Made by a program: the position numbers and the translations under genes. The notes beneath the pieces are model-generated. The model was not told the origin of the DNA and ran no database searches. It saw only the letters and a list, made by a program, of their open reading frames with translations. From assembly GCF_001544915.2 (NCBI RefSeq), contig NZ_FCOE02000004.1, positions 1 to 64,000 on the forward strand: a stretch of DNA of 64,000 bases, given 5' to 3'. Of this stretch, positions 17,668 through 27,343 are shown in pieces; the stretch's first letter is position 1, and each line of letters opens with the position of its first letter. Origin of the DNA: Caballeronia pedi (GTDB lineage Bacteria > Pseudomonadota > Gammaproteobacteria > Burkholderiales > Burkholderiaceae).

Positions 17668-18810
17668 ATGAAGCACTTCTTTCCACGGACCGCAGTGGCC
17701 ATCGCGTTGGCGGCGATGTTGAGCGCGTGCGCGTTCGCGCCCGGTTTCCGCATGCCGGTCAGCGGCGATGCGACCGCGAGCGGCGGCGATGCCGGTCCGC
17801 ACATCGAAGCCACTGCGGCGACGCCCGCGATTCCCGTCACGGAACTCGATCTCGCGCTCGTCAGGCGCGATGCCGATCGACGCAAGATGAATCAGGACCA
17901 GCAGGCGAAGCGGCTGTTCGGCGCGCCGAAGGCCTACACGGTCGGCGCGGGCGACGTGCTGCAGATCGTCGTCTGGGATCACCCGGAACTCGCGGCTGCG
18001 CAAGGCGCTGGCCAGAGTCAGGCGCCCGCGAAGACGAGCGATCCGGCGGCCGGTTTCGTCGTCGATCAGAAGGGCAATCTGCGCTTTCCTTACGCGGGCA
18101 CGCTGGCGGTCGCCGGATTGCGCACCGATGAGATTCAACAAAAACTCGCCACCGCCCTCTCGACGTATCTCGTCAAGCCGCAGGTCACCGTGCGCATGGC
18201 GTCGTATCGCGCGCGCCAGGTCTATGTCGACGGTCAGGTGCACACCCCCGGCGCGCTCTCGCTGACGGACGTGCCGCTCAGTTTCTACGACGCGATCGCG
18301 CGCGCCGGCGGCTTCAACGACAACGCCGACCAAAGCGATGTCGTGCTGGTGCGCGGCGGCGATTCATATCGGATCGACGTGCCGCAACTGCTCGCGCAGG
18401 GGCTGAATCCGTCGAAGCTGTATCTGAAGGAAGGCGACCTGCTGCGCGTCACGTCGCGCGACGACAACGGCGTCTATGTGATGGGCGAAGTGAACAAGCC
18501 AGGTTCGGCGGCGCCACGCCGCGACGGCCGGCTCACGCTCGCGGATGCGCTCTCGCAGGTGGGCAGCATCAACTCGGCCACGGCGGACACCGCGCAGATG
18601 TTCGTGATCCGCCCGGGCGGCGATGCTGCGCGCGTGTATCACCTCGACAGCCGCTCGCCCGTGTCGATGCTCGTGGCGAACGAGTTCGAGCTGCAGCCGA
18701 AGGACGTTGTGTATGTCGATGGCAGCGGGCTCGTGCGCTTCAACCGCGTGATCAGTTTGCTGATGCCGTTGATCAGCACTGGGCTCACGGCGGGGGTGAT
18801 CGCGAAATGA
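17668..18810 (+). CDS. Wza-like outer-membrane polysaccharide export lipoprotein
   Basis: 380 residues. Lipoprotein signal with lipobox LSAC and Cys21. The Poly_export motif YTVGAGDVLQIVVWDHPEL is followed by FVVDQKGNLRFPYAGTLAVA and SLBB-type repeats (YVDGQVHTPGALSLTD, YVMGEVNKPGS). The family forms the octameric export channel that works with a Wzc-like kinase. AGGA lies seven bases before the ATG. The in-frame sequence upstream of 17668 is the other frame of the sugar transferase and is not part of it. Overlaps the phosphatase gene by 4 bp. Confidence 0.93.
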   Translation: MKHFFPRTAVAIALAAMLSACAFAPGFRMPVSGDATASGGDAGPHIEATAATPAIPVTELDLALVRRDADRRKMNQDQQAKRLFGAPKAYTVGAGDVLQIVVWDHPELAAAQGAGQSQAPAKTSDPAAGFVVDQKGNLRFPYAGTLAVAGLRTDEIQQKLATALSTYLVKPQVTVRMASYRARQVYVDGQVHTPGALSLTDVPLSFYDAIARAGGFNDNADQSDVVLVRGGDSYRIDVPQLLAQGLNPSKLYLKEGDLLRVTSRDDNGVYVMGEVNKPGSAAPRRDGRLTLADALSQVGSINSATADTAQMFVIRPGGDAARVYHLDSRSPVSMLVANEFELQPKDVVYVDGSGLVRFNRVISLLMPLISTGLTAGVIAK

Positions 18811-19244
18811 TCGGCTCGGTGTTGATGGTGTGCGAAGGGAATATCTGCCGCAGCCCGCTGGCGGCGGCGTTGCTCAAGCGGGAGTTGCCGCATCTCGACG
18901 TGATGTCGGCGGGTACGCACGCGCTGGTGGGCGCGCCTGCCGATGCGGTCGTCGCCGATTTGGCGCGTGAGCACGGCATCGCGCTCGATGCGCACGTCGC
19001 CACGCAACTCGATGCGCCGCTCGCCCGCGCCGCGGATCTGATTCTCACGATGACCAAGCCGCAGCGCGAATGGGTCGAGACGACGTTTCCGTCGACGCGC
19101 GGCAAGGTGTTTCGTCTCTGCGACGAACACGGCGCGGACATCACCGATCCCTACCAGCGGCACCGCGCCGTGTTCGACCTGGCCTTCGCCCAGATCCAAG
19201 AAGGCGTCTCGCAATGGACCCGCACGCTGGCGGCACAACGATGA
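18807..19244 (+). CDS. Low-molecular-weight protein-tyrosine phosphatase (Wzb-like)
   Basis: 145 residues. The N-terminal catalytic loop CEGNICRSP fits C-x5-R-S, and the general acid is in DITDPYQRH. This family dephosphorylates the partner BY-kinase and thereby cycles chain export. Start ATGA overlap with the export lipoprotein, end ATGA overlap with the kinase: three coupled genes of the Wza-Wzb-Wzc type. Confidence 0.94.
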   Translation: MIGSVLMVCEGNICRSPLAAALLKRELPHLDVMSAGTHALVGAPADAVVADLAREHGIALDAHVATQLDAPLARAADLILTMTKPQREWVETTFPSTRGKVFRLCDEHGADITDPYQRHRAVFDLAFAQIQEGVSQWTRTLAAQR

Positions 19245-21454
19245 ACGACATGATCCTCAAACCTTCCGCGCCAGAACCCGCGGCCGGCGACGATGAAATC
19301 CGCCTCTCGGAGATCGTCTCCGTGTTGCGCGAGCGTCGCGGGCTGATCGCGATCGTCACTGCGTGCACGCTCGCGGCCGGATCGCTATACGCGTTTCTCT
19401 GGACGCCGACCTATCGCGCCGACGCACTCATTCAGGTCGACGACGACAGCGGCACCGGCACGCTGAACGACAAGCTCGGCGACCTCGCGGCCCTGTTTCA
19501 GAGCAAGGCGAGCGCCGATGCGGAAATCGAACTGATGCGCTCGCGCATGGTGGTCGGCGATGCGGTTTCGCGGCTGCATCTCGATATCGATGCGCGTCCG
19601 CACTATGTGCCGCTCGTTGGCGCGCCCTATGTCCGCTACACCGCCGGCGACGGCCTCGCGAGCGCGCCGCTCGGACTCGGAAGTTACGCGTGGGGCGGCG
19701 AGCGCATCGGCGTCTCGGCCTTCGACGTGTCACCGCGCCTCTTCGACAAGACATTCACGCTGATCGCCGGCGAAGGCGAGCGCTACGAGCTGCAAGGTCC
19801 CGATGGCATGACCGTCCTGCGCGGCCGCGTCGGTGAAACGGCCACGGCGCAAGGCAGCGACGGCCCCGTCAAGCTGCTGGTGACATCGCTGCTCGCGCGT
19901 CCCGGCACGCGTTTCGACTTGAAGCGTGCATCGACGCAGCAGACCATCGCGGATTTGCAGAAGGCGCTCACGATCAGCGAGAAGACGAAGCAGTCGGGCA
20001 TCATCGGCATGTCGCTCGACGGCCCGGACGCCCAACGCGTGACGACGACCGTCAACACCATTGCGACGCTCTACGTGCAACGCAACGTCGACCGCAAGTC
20101 CGCGCAGGCGCAACAGATGCTCGCGTTCCTCGGCGATCAATTGCCGCAACTGCGCGCCGACCTCGATCGCGCCGAAGCGCGCTACAACGCGTTTCGCGCG
20201 AAGAACGGCGCGGTCGATCTGGAAGAGCAAAGCAAGCTGCTGTTGCAGATGGTCGTCGAGAACCGCTCCAAGATCATCGAATTGCAGCAGCAGCGCGTGG
20301 ATCTCGTGCAGCGCTATACCGCGATGCATCCTTCCGTCGTTGCGATCGATGCGCGCATCGGCGAATTGCAGCAGCAGTCCGGAGAGACCGAGAAGCAGAT
20401 CAACACGCTGCCGTCGGTGCAGCAGGATGCCGTGCGCCTGCTGCGCGACGTGAAGGTCAGCAACGATCTCTATACGAGCCTGCTCAACAGCACGCAACAG
20501 CTGCGCGTGCTGAAGGCGGGGCAGCTCGGCAACGTCCGCACCGTGGACTATGCGGTGACGCCGGAGAAACCCGTCGCACCGAAGAAGGCGCTAGCTCTTG
20601 CGCTTTCCGTCGCGCTCGGTCTCATGGCCGGCTGCGCGCTCGCGCTCGCGCGGCGCATGTTCAATCGCGGCCTCGAAACGCCCGCGGAAATCGAGCAGGC
20701 GCTCGACCTGCCGGTCTACGCGATCATCTCGCACTCCGAGCGACAAGCGTCGCTTCAGACGTCGCGCCGTCGCATGACGATCAAGCCGCAAGTGCTCGCC
20801 GATGTCGCGCCGAACGATGTCGCAATCGAAGGCTTGCGAAGCTTGCGCACCGCGCTGCAGTTCGGCGTGATGAAGCCGCGCAACAACGTGATCATGGTGA
20901 CGGGACCGCGTCCGGGTATCGGCAAGTCGTTCGTGTCGGCCAATTTTGCGACCGTGCTCGCGGCGGGCGGTCAGCGCGTGCTGCTGATCGACGGCGACAT
21001 GCGCCGTGGCGATCTCAATCGCATGTTCGCACTGCCTCGCAAGCCGGGGCTCGCGGAACTGCTGAACGGCACCGAACTGGATGCCGTGATTCATCGCGAC
21101 GCGCTGCCAAATCTCGATGTGATCACCGGCGGCGCCGCCCCCGATCTGCCCGCCGAACTGTTGATGCGCGAGCGCTTCGTGCGCGTGCTCGACGAACTGC
21201 GCGCGCGCTATGACTTCGTGATCATCGATTCGCCGCCTGTGCTGGCGGTGACCGATTCCGGGTTGATCGGCAGACATGCGGGCGCGACGCTGCTCGTCGC
21301 GCGTCATGGTTTCCATACTGCGGCGGAGCTGCGTCAGACCTCGCGTCAGCTTGCCAGTGCGGGTGTGCAGGTGGATGGCGTACTGCTTACCGATACGCCG
21401 GCGCGCGGGATGGCGTATGGGGCGTTTTCTCAGTATGCGAGTCGCACCGAGTGA
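19241..21454 (+). CDS. Wzc-like polysaccharide co-polymerase and BY-type tyrosine autokinase
   Basis: 737 residues. N-terminal Wzz domain with a first membrane segment near residues 33-52 and a second near 447-467, flanking a long periplasmic coiled-coil region. The cytoplasmic kinase has Walker [11 protein letters not shown] near residue 554, Walker A' [10 protein letters not shown] near 581 and Walker B FVIIDSPP near 657. The C-terminal tail has only two tyrosines ([14 protein letters not shown]), fewer than in E. coli Wzc. It controls chain length and export with the lipoprotein and phosphatase encoded just upstream. Confidence 0.93.
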   Translation: MNDMILKPSAPEPAAGDDEIRLSEIVSVLRERRGLIAIVTACTLAAGSLYAFLWTPTYRADALIQVDDDSGTGTLNDKLGDLAALFQSKASADAEIELMRSRMVVGDAVSRLHLDIDARPHYVPLVGAPYVRYTAGDGLASAPLGLGSYAWGGERIGVSAFDVSPRLFDKTFTLIAGEGERYELQGPDGMTVLRGRVGETATAQGSDGPVKLLVTSLLARPGTRFDLKRASTQQTIADLQKALTISEKTKQSGIIGMSLDGPDAQRVTTTVNTIATLYVQRNVDRKSAQAQQMLAFLGDQLPQLRADLDRAEARYNAFRAKNGAVDLEEQSKLLLQMVVENRSKIIELQQQRVDLVQRYTAMHPSVVAIDARIGELQQQSGETEKQINTLPSVQQDAVRLLRDVKVSNDLYTSLLNSTQQLRVLKAGQLGNVRTVDYAVTPEKPVAPKKALALALSVALGLMAGCALALARRMFNRGLETPAEIEQALDLPVYAIISHSERQASLQTSRRRMTIKPQVLADVAPNDVAIEGLRSLRTALQFGVMKPRNNVIMVTGPRPGIGKSFVSANFATVLAAGGQRVLLIDGDMRRGDLNRMFALPRKPGLAELLNGTELDAVIHRDALPNLDVITGGAAPDLPAELLMRERFVRVLDELRARYDFVIIDSPPVLAVTDSGLIGRHAGATLLVARHGFHTAAELRQTSRQLASAGVQVDGVLLTDTPARGMAYGAFSQYASRTE

Positions 21455-21491
21455 AACGCGACTGCTCACGAATCTCAATAGGCTCACTTCT

Positions 21492-22637
21492 GTGAAGAAA
21501 CTGCTGTTTACATTCGGTACGCGTCCCGAGGCAATCAAGATGGCGCCACTCGTCAAGCGTCTGGCACGCGAGGACGGCATCGAGTGCCGCGTGTGCGTCA
21601 CAGGCCAGCATCGCGAGATGCTCGACCAGGTGCTCGCGCTGTTCGATATCCACCCCGACTTCGATCTGAACATCATGAAGCGCGGGCAGGATCTTTATGA
21701 CGTCACCGCCGCGATTCTCAGCGGCATGCGCGACGTGCTTTCGACGTATCGCCCGGACATGGTTCTCGTGCACGGCGACACGACCACCACGATGGCGACG
21801 ACGCTCGCCGCGTTCTATCAGCGCATCGCCGTCGGGCATGTCGAGGCGGGCTTGCGCACCGGAAATCTGACGTCGCCGTGGCCCGAGGAAGCGAACCGCA
21901 AGCTGACTGGCGCGCTGGCGTCGCTGCATTTCGCGCCGACCGGCCGTGCGCGCGACAACCTGCTCGCCGAAGGCGTACGCGATGAGTCCATCGTCGTGAC
22001 GGGCAACACGGTCATCGATGCGCTGCTACAGGTGCGTGAACGTCTGGCGAACGACGAGGCATTGCGCGCACACGCCGATCGGGCATTGCCATCGTTCGCG
22101 CCCGGCCGACGGCTCGTGCTCGTTACAGGACATCGACGCGAGAGCTTCGGTGGCGGCTTCGAGCGGATCTGCGCCGCCCTCGCACAGGTCGCGCATGCGT
22201 CGCCGGATGTCGACATCGTGTATCCGGTGCATCTGAACCCGAACGTGCGCGAGCCGGTGAATCGCTTTCTGACGGGCATCGGCAATGTTCATCTGATCGA
22301 GCCGCTCGACTATCTGCCGTTCGTGCGGCTGATGGATCGCGCCGATCTCATCCTGACCGATTCGGGCGGCATTCAGGAAGAAGCACCTTCACTCGCGAAG
22401 CCGGTGCTCGTGATGCGCGAGACCACCGAGCGTCAGGAAGCGGTCGATGCGGGCGTGGTGAAGCTCGTCGGCACGGACACGCGCGCGATCGTCGAGAACG
22501 TCACGCATCTGCTGCGCGACGCCGATGCGTACGCGGCGATGAGCCGTGGCGCGAATCCCTATGGCGACGGCCGCGCATGCGACCGGATCGCGACCGCCCT
22601 GCAACGGCTGGAGCCTGCGTCCGCTCTGGCCGCCTGA
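21492..22637 (+). CDS. wecB: UDP-N-acetylglucosamine 2-epimerase (non-hydrolyzing)
   Basis: 381 residues, near the 376 of E. coli WecB. Motifs [42 protein letters not shown] and [10 protein letters not shown] are all present. It interconverts UDP-GlcNAc and UDP-ManNAc. The start is taken as GTG 21492 (AGG nine bases upstream), which puts [15 protein letters not shown] at the N-terminus; an ATG at 21435 would overlap the kinase gene. Together with the next gene it supplies UDP-ManNAcA. Confidence 0.93.
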   Translation: MKKLLFTFGTRPEAIKMAPLVKRLAREDGIECRVCVTGQHREMLDQVLALFDIHPDFDLNIMKRGQDLYDVTAAILSGMRDVLSTYRPDMVLVHGDTTTTMATTLAAFYQRIAVGHVEAGLRTGNLTSPWPEEANRKLTGALASLHFAPTGRARDNLLAEGVRDESIVVTGNTVIDALLQVRERLANDEALRAHADRALPSFAPGRRLVLVTGHRRESFGGGFERICAALAQVAHASPDVDIVYPVHLNPNVREPVNRFLTGIGNVHLIEPLDYLPFVRLMDRADLILTDSGGIQEEAPSLAKPVLVMRETTERQEAVDAGVVKLVGTDTRAIVENVTHLLRDADAYAAMSRGANPYGDGRACDRIATALQRLEPASALAA

Positions 22638-22665
22638 ATACTCCCGGCAATACAGAAGAAAAGTT

Positions 22666-23904
22666 ATGGAATTCGAAACTATCTCCGTCATCGGTCTTGG
22701 CTATATCGGCTTGCCGACGGCGGCGGCATTTGCAGCGCGTCGCAAGAAGGTGATTGGCGTCGATGTGAACCAGCACGCCGTCGACACGATAAATCGCGGC
22801 GAGATCCATATCGTCGAGCCCGAGCTCGACATGCTGGTGCACGCCGCGGTGACGCAAGGCCATCTCAAGGCGACGACGACGCCGCAAGCCGCCGATGCGT
22901 TCCTGATTGCGGTGCCGACACCTTTTTCCGACGGTTTCAAGCCCGATCTCTCGTATATCGAAGCCGCCAGCCGCACGGTCGCGCCCGTGCTCAAGAAGGG
23001 CGATCTCGTCGTGCTCGAGTCGACTTCGCCTGTCGGTGCGACCGAGCAAATGGCCGCCTGGATGGCCGAGATGCGGCCGGACCTGAGCTTTCCGCAGCAG
23101 CGCGGCGAAGCCTCCGATATTCGCGTTGCGCATTGTCCCGAGCGGGTGCTGCCGGGGCATGTGATTCGCGAGCTGGTGGAGAACGATCGCATCATCGGCG
23201 GGATGACGCCGCGATGCAGCGATGCGGCGCGCACGCTCTATCAGACCTTCGTCACCGGCGAGTGCGTGATCACCGACGCGCGCACGGCCGAGATGTGCAA
23301 GCTGACCGAGAACGCGTCGCGCGACGTGGGTATCGCGTTCGCCAATGAGCTGTCGCTGATCTGCGACCGGATCGACATCAATGTGTGGGAACTGATCAAG
23401 CTCGCCAACCGCCATCCGCGCGTGAATATTCTGCAGCCGGGGCCGGGTGTCGGCGGGCATTGCATTGCGGTGGATCCGTGGTTCATCGTCGATTCGGCGC
23501 CGGATGAGGCGCGGTTGATTCGTACTGCTCGGGTTGTCAACGATTCCAAGCCGCACTGGGTGATCGAGCGGGTCGAGCGCGCGGCGAAGCGTTTCAAAGA
23601 GCCGGTGATCGCTTGTCTGGGGCTGGCGTTCAAGGCGAACATCGATGATTTGCGGGAGAGTCCGGCGGTGGAGATCGTCGCGGCGCTGGCCGACAAGCGC
23701 AGTGCCGGGATCGTCGTGGTCGAACCGAACATTTCGGAGCTGCCCGAGAAGCTCAGGGGAAAGGTCGAACTCCGCGACCTGGCTAACGCGATCAGTGTGG
23801 CGGACATCGTCGTACTACTCGTCGAGCATCGCGAGTTCAAGGGACTCGATAGCAACCGGCTGCAATCGAAAGTGCTGATCGACACAAGAGGCGTCTTCGC
23901 GTGA
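22666..23904 (+). CDS. wecC: UDP-N-acetyl-D-mannosamine dehydrogenase
   Basis: 412 residues. Rossmann motif VIGLGYIGLPTAAAFA at the N-terminus, then ESTSPVGATEQM, the central LTENASRDVGIAFANELS, and the active-site cysteine in GVGGHCIAVDPWF near residue 266. It oxidises UDP-ManNAc to UDP-ManNAcA (uronic acid) with NAD. AGAAG lies before the ATG. Pairing with wecB shows that the polymer contains N-acetylmannosaminuronic acid; a WecG/TagA-type transferase lies downstream. Confidence 0.93.
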   Translation: MEFETISVIGLGYIGLPTAAAFAARRKKVIGVDVNQHAVDTINRGEIHIVEPELDMLVHAAVTQGHLKATTTPQAADAFLIAVPTPFSDGFKPDLSYIEAASRTVAPVLKKGDLVVLESTSPVGATEQMAAWMAEMRPDLSFPQQRGEASDIRVAHCPERVLPGHVIRELVENDRIIGGMTPRCSDAARTLYQTFVTGECVITDARTAEMCKLTENASRDVGIAFANELSLICDRIDINVWELIKLANRHPRVNILQPGPGVGGHCIAVDPWFIVDSAPDEARLIRTARVVNDSKPHWVIERVERAAKRFKEPVIACLGLAFKANIDDLRESPAVEIVAALADKRSAGIVVVEPNISELPEKLRGKVELRDLANAISVADIVVLLVEHREFKGLDSNRLQSKVLIDTRGVFA

Positions 23905-25139
23905 TGCTCAAGTGGCGTAGCTGGCTCGGACGGGTCGAGGCGCTGATCTGCACAGGCATGCCTGGCTTGTACCGTGTCGTCGTCTTTGCCTCCGTTCAGC
24001 GCGTCTATTCGACGATGGACCTCGGGCTGACGGCTTCCTGTATGTCGCTTGCGCAACTGGCTGCCTTTTTTTCGGGGATTGGCTGGGCCAGCCTGATCCT
24101 GGTGCGCGTTCCCATGGCGGCGGACAGACGACAGGCAATCGATTCGTTCTATTCGGCAGCAACCATGGCGGGGACGACGGCGATTGCAGTGTGCTGCGCT
24201 TCGTTTGTCGTGGCGGCAGTTTCGCCCTCCGCCATCGACGCGTCGTCATTCGCGCTATTGCTATGCGGATGGTCGATGTATCAACTCGCCCGTCACTACT
24301 TTGTCGCGTGCAAATCGTATCGCGTGGCGGTGCTCTTCGATTTTGCTTTGATCGGCTGCTCGTACGTTGCGCTATGTTTGTGCAGGGCCCATGGCGTGCC
24401 GGCCTCCGCTGCGCTCGCATATGCGCTGCTGGCGGTTTCGTTCTGCATGTTCGGGGCCATCGGCGCGCCATCTCGCGCGGCGCTGGATCATCGCTTCGAC
24501 GTCAAGGGCTTGCAGTCTGGCATGACCGGCTTCCTTTCCAGTGGCGTCAATTTGCTGTTCGTTCCCATCGCCTCGCTCACTTGCGGTGCGGAGTTTGCAG
24601 GCGGCTTCTCCCTGCTCTCGTCGATCACCGCCGTGGCCGTTCTGCTTCCCCGGGCTGTCTCTATGACGCAGTTGCCGGAGTTGGCGAAGCTGGTCGCGTC
24701 CAATAAGCCGATCCAGTCTACCTTGCAGACGATGCATCGCACGGTTCGGGGCTCGAATGGCGGAGTCTTGGGATTGAACGTCGTTTTGGTGGCAGTAGTC
24801 GTGTATTCAGGCGCAGATGGCATCAACTTCCATTACCGGAACGCATTGATCATCGCGGGCCTGCTGCTCTCGATGCAATATGCGGTCGCAATGTCGAGCG
24901 CTGTCCCAAGCAACGTGATGATGCTCTTCGAAAAGGCTGGCGCGGTTGCTCGCGTCAACATAAAAACGACGTTTGCGTTTGCTGTCGCGTGCGCACTCCT
25001 AGTGTGGCTCGGCGGAACGGGTGGCTTTTTGTCTGTGCTTGCGGCGGCCGTGGTCACGGCGGCAATCAGAAACGGGCTTATCGCGAAGCTCGCACGCCGC
25101 GCTTCTGAATCCTACGCCCGCAAGATTCTAGTGTTGTGA
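23904..25139 (+). CDS. Wzx-like oligosaccharide flippase / polysaccharide biosynthesis membrane protein
   Basis: 411 residues with around twelve hydrophobic segments and no other domain, as expected for MATE/MOP-type flippases; segments such as LQSGMTGFLSSGVNLLFVPIA resemble the family's central half. It would move the lipid-linked repeat unit to the periplasm. Sequence identity to known Wzx proteins is always low, so position beside the polymerase is a large part of the case. GTG at 23901 is an alternative start. From here to about 30.8 kb the sequence has more A/T and different codon choice than the genes before it. Confidence 0.72.
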   Translation: MLKWRSWLGRVEALICTGMPGLYRVVVFASVQRVYSTMDLGLTASCMSLAQLAAFFSGIGWASLILVRVPMAADRRQAIDSFYSAATMAGTTAIAVCCASFVVAAVSPSAIDASSFALLLCGWSMYQLARHYFVACKSYRVAVLFDFALIGCSYVALCLCRAHGVPASAALAYALLAVSFCMFGAIGAPSRAALDHRFDVKGLQSGMTGFLSSGVNLLFVPIASLTCGAEFAGGFSLLSSITAVAVLLPRAVSMTQLPELAKLVASNKPIQSTLQTMHRTVRGSNGGVLGLNVVLVAVVVYSGADGINFHYRNALIIAGLLLSMQYAVAMSSAVPSNVMMLFEKAGAVARVNIKTTFAFAVACALLVWLGGTGGFLSVLAAAVVTAAIRNGLIAKLARRASESYARKILVL

Positions 25140-26503
25140 ATAATCCTCTCGACAACAAGCAAGAATATCGCGCGATGCAGCGGCCTTCCGTTCCGGCGAA
25201 TCAAGATGCGCCTGTTCGAATGAACAGGACGCCGCCCATGCATCAGAGACGAGGCGGGAGGCTTTTGCTTCTTCACCTGATGTCGCCGATCTCGTTTGCG
25301 GTCTTTGTCGGCGTCGTCCTGTTGCTGACTGGCATCGACAATCCTATTGGTTGGGCGTCCACTTACTTTTATTTCACGGGTGCGACGCCATCCTACGGAT
25401 TGACCTATCTAGTCTCGTTTGTCGTCGCGCTATGGCTCACCGGAATCTCGATGCGTACCGGCAAAGCACCAAACGCTGGCAATTCGGTGAACATCGCCCC
25501 CCTGCGTATCGATCCGCGGTTTGCTTTTGCGCTATTCCTCGTTGCATCAGTCTTCCAGTTATCGAAATTCGCAAACATCGGGTCGATTCCGCTGCTCGGC
25601 GATCCGATGGCGAGATACAAGCTGACACTTGGCGGATTTGAGGACTATCCCTCACGGCTACTCGCACCGTTGTCGACGGCCTTTTTCTGCTTCGGCGTTT
25701 TAGGAGTAAAGAACAACCGTATCGCGCGGATATTCACACTAACGATAGGTATTTCTCTGAATTTGATGATGACCCAGCGGCAGGAGCTGGCCAATATCGT
25801 CTTCGGCTGCGGTCTGATTTGGGCGTTCAATCGCCGCGCGAAGCTGCGGATCATTCTGCCTTTCGCGATACTTACGTTGATCGCGGTGTACGTAATTGTC
25901 GGCTTGGGCGCAATGCTGCGTTATGGTGGAGGCGACACTATATCGAGGTCGGTCTCCACATTAATGCTTCCCATCTGGATTGTACACGCTGAAATTACGG
26001 TTCCCTATGTCTTCGGCGAACACATCGTCACCGCGCTGAATGGAAACATGCTCTATGGTCTATACACGTTCGGAGAATTTATCGCGATCTTCTCGCCTGT
26101 GAAGATCGCGCATGGTGCATCTTTAATGCAGCAACTTTTTACAAACAGAGATACCGCACAGTCGGTTGGCGCTCCGTACAGTTACCTCATTGATTTCGGA
26201 TACGCCGGTTTAATTTCTGTTGGATTCGTCAATGCGTTCATCATGGGGTTCTATTACAGGAAGGTGTCGCTGAACAACACGTCGAGCTATTGGATTACCG
26301 CCTACTCCGTTGTTCTGCTCTCGTCATTCTGGAGCATTCGTTCCGGAATCTCGCTGTTCTATCCGCTGGTCATTTACATCTTATCCGCGCTTTTTTGTGT
26401 GACAAGCGGTGGCTCACGCGCGCTGGTCCAGATGCGATCTGTGGTTCGCTTCTTTTTCGGCATTTCGCTTCTCGTGTCTTCCGGCGCCTTGGTATTCCGC
26501 TAA
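25136..26503 (+). CDS. Wzy-like polysaccharide polymerase (O-antigen polymerase type membrane protein)
   Basis: 455 residues with about ten to eleven hydrophobic segments and one larger hydrophilic loop in the middle to C-terminal half (from HAEITVPYVFGEHI to the next membrane segment), the usual Wzy plan. The TQRQELANIVFGCGLIW segment has the charged loop common in this group. It would join repeat units at the periplasmic face. The GTG at 25136 overlaps the flippase stop (GTGA); ATG 25175 is an alternative. No family motif is decisive, so the call rests on topology and neighbours. Confidence 0.7.
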   Translation: MNNPLDNKQEYRAMQRPSVPANQDAPVRMNRTPPMHQRRGGRLLLLHLMSPISFAVFVGVVLLLTGIDNPIGWASTYFYFTGATPSYGLTYLVSFVVALWLTGISMRTGKAPNAGNSVNIAPLRIDPRFAFALFLVASVFQLSKFANIGSIPLLGDPMARYKLTLGGFEDYPSRLLAPLSTAFFCFGVLGVKNNRIARIFTLTIGISLNLMMTQRQELANIVFGCGLIWAFNRRAKLRIILPFAILTLIAVYVIVGLGAMLRYGGGDTISRSVSTLMLPIWIVHAEITVPYVFGEHIVTALNGNMLYGLYTFGEFIAIFSPVKIAHGASLMQQLFTNRDTAQSVGAPYSYLIDFGYAGLISVGFVNAFIMGFYYRKVSLNNTSSYWITAYSVVLLSSFWSIRSGISLFYPLVIYILSALFCVTSGGSRALVQMRSVVRFFFGISLLVSSGALVFR

Positions 26504-26527
26504 AGACAACAGGTGAGAACGGTTCTC

Positions 26528-27343
26528 ATGGGATCAAATAAAATGAAAACGCGCGGAGATCTAGTCTTCCTACTTTGGCTTTGTTTCGCTCTGCCGAGAC
26601 TAGGCGCAGCGGCGAACAATGGATGCCAAGGAGGAGATGACGGCCGATATGCCGTCTCATACTCTACTTCCTGGAAAAGCGGGATCGATCAACGCATTGA
26701 GCGACAGGCATCGCGAACGGACGCGCTTAGGGTTGTTCATGTCCCCGAGTTTCAAGGATCCGCGCTACGGGGATCGATGAGAATTGACGACGATTTTACT
26801 GGCGTCGCGAATGGCGTTCCGAGAGTCGAACTCGCCTTTGTTCGTCTGACGCGTTTTGCTGTGAGCGGAGACTATGAAATTCGCTGGTCAACGATGACCC
26901 CACCTGACTACGAATTCGATCGCAAGCAGCCAGAAATCATCACGCAGATACATCAATCTTTCGGATTCGGTTCACCTCCGTTTTCCCTGATGCTTGCGGG
27001 CGATCACTATCAGGTTGACGTTCGTGGCCGTCCCGCTGTCAAGAACATCACGTTCGGCGATACGAAGAAGGATCGCGGGAGAGTCGTCTGTTGGATGCTT
27101 CGCTATAGACCCGACGATACCGGTGCTTTTGCGGTCACTGACCTTTATAAAGACGGTGCGCTCGTCGTACGCGGCGGCACATCGGCGAACGCCTATCCGA
27201 ACGACAGAGATGCCTATTTGAAAGTCGGAATATACAAGTGGGATTGGAAAGTGCGTCCCTCAGATGTATCGGAAAGAACCATGTATTACGGCGATGTCGA
27301 AGTCAGAACTCGCGTCGAGTCCGAAAAACAGGTCAATAAATGA
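26528..27343 (+). CDS. Secreted polysaccharide lyase, heparin-lyase-I-like (PF14099 type)
   Basis: 271 residues with a signal peptide (KTRGDLVFLLWLCFALPRLG, cleavage near residue 28) and a beta-rich body. Landmarks are ELAFVRLTRF, the middle SLMLAGDHYQVDV and the C-terminal YLKVGIYKWDW with YYGDVEV, which fit the beta-jelly-roll lyase family. Such enzymes cleave uronic-acid-containing polymers by beta-elimination, which suits a ManNAcA polymer. It may trim, release or degrade the product. AGGTGAG stands ten bases before ATG 26528; an in-frame GTG at 26513 overlaps that site. Confidence 0.72.
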   Translation: MGSNKMKTRGDLVFLLWLCFALPRLGAAANNGCQGGDDGRYAVSYSTSWKSGIDQRIERQASRTDALRVVHVPEFQGSALRGSMRIDDDFTGVANGVPRVELAFVRLTRFAVSGDYEIRWSTMTPPDYEFDRKQPEIITQIHQSFGFGSPPFSLMLAGDHYQVDVRGRPAVKNITFGDTKKDRGRVVCWMLRYRPDDTGAFAVTDLYKDGALVVRGGTSANAYPNDRDAYLKVGIYKWDWKVRPSDVSERTMYYGDVEVRTRVESEKQVNK

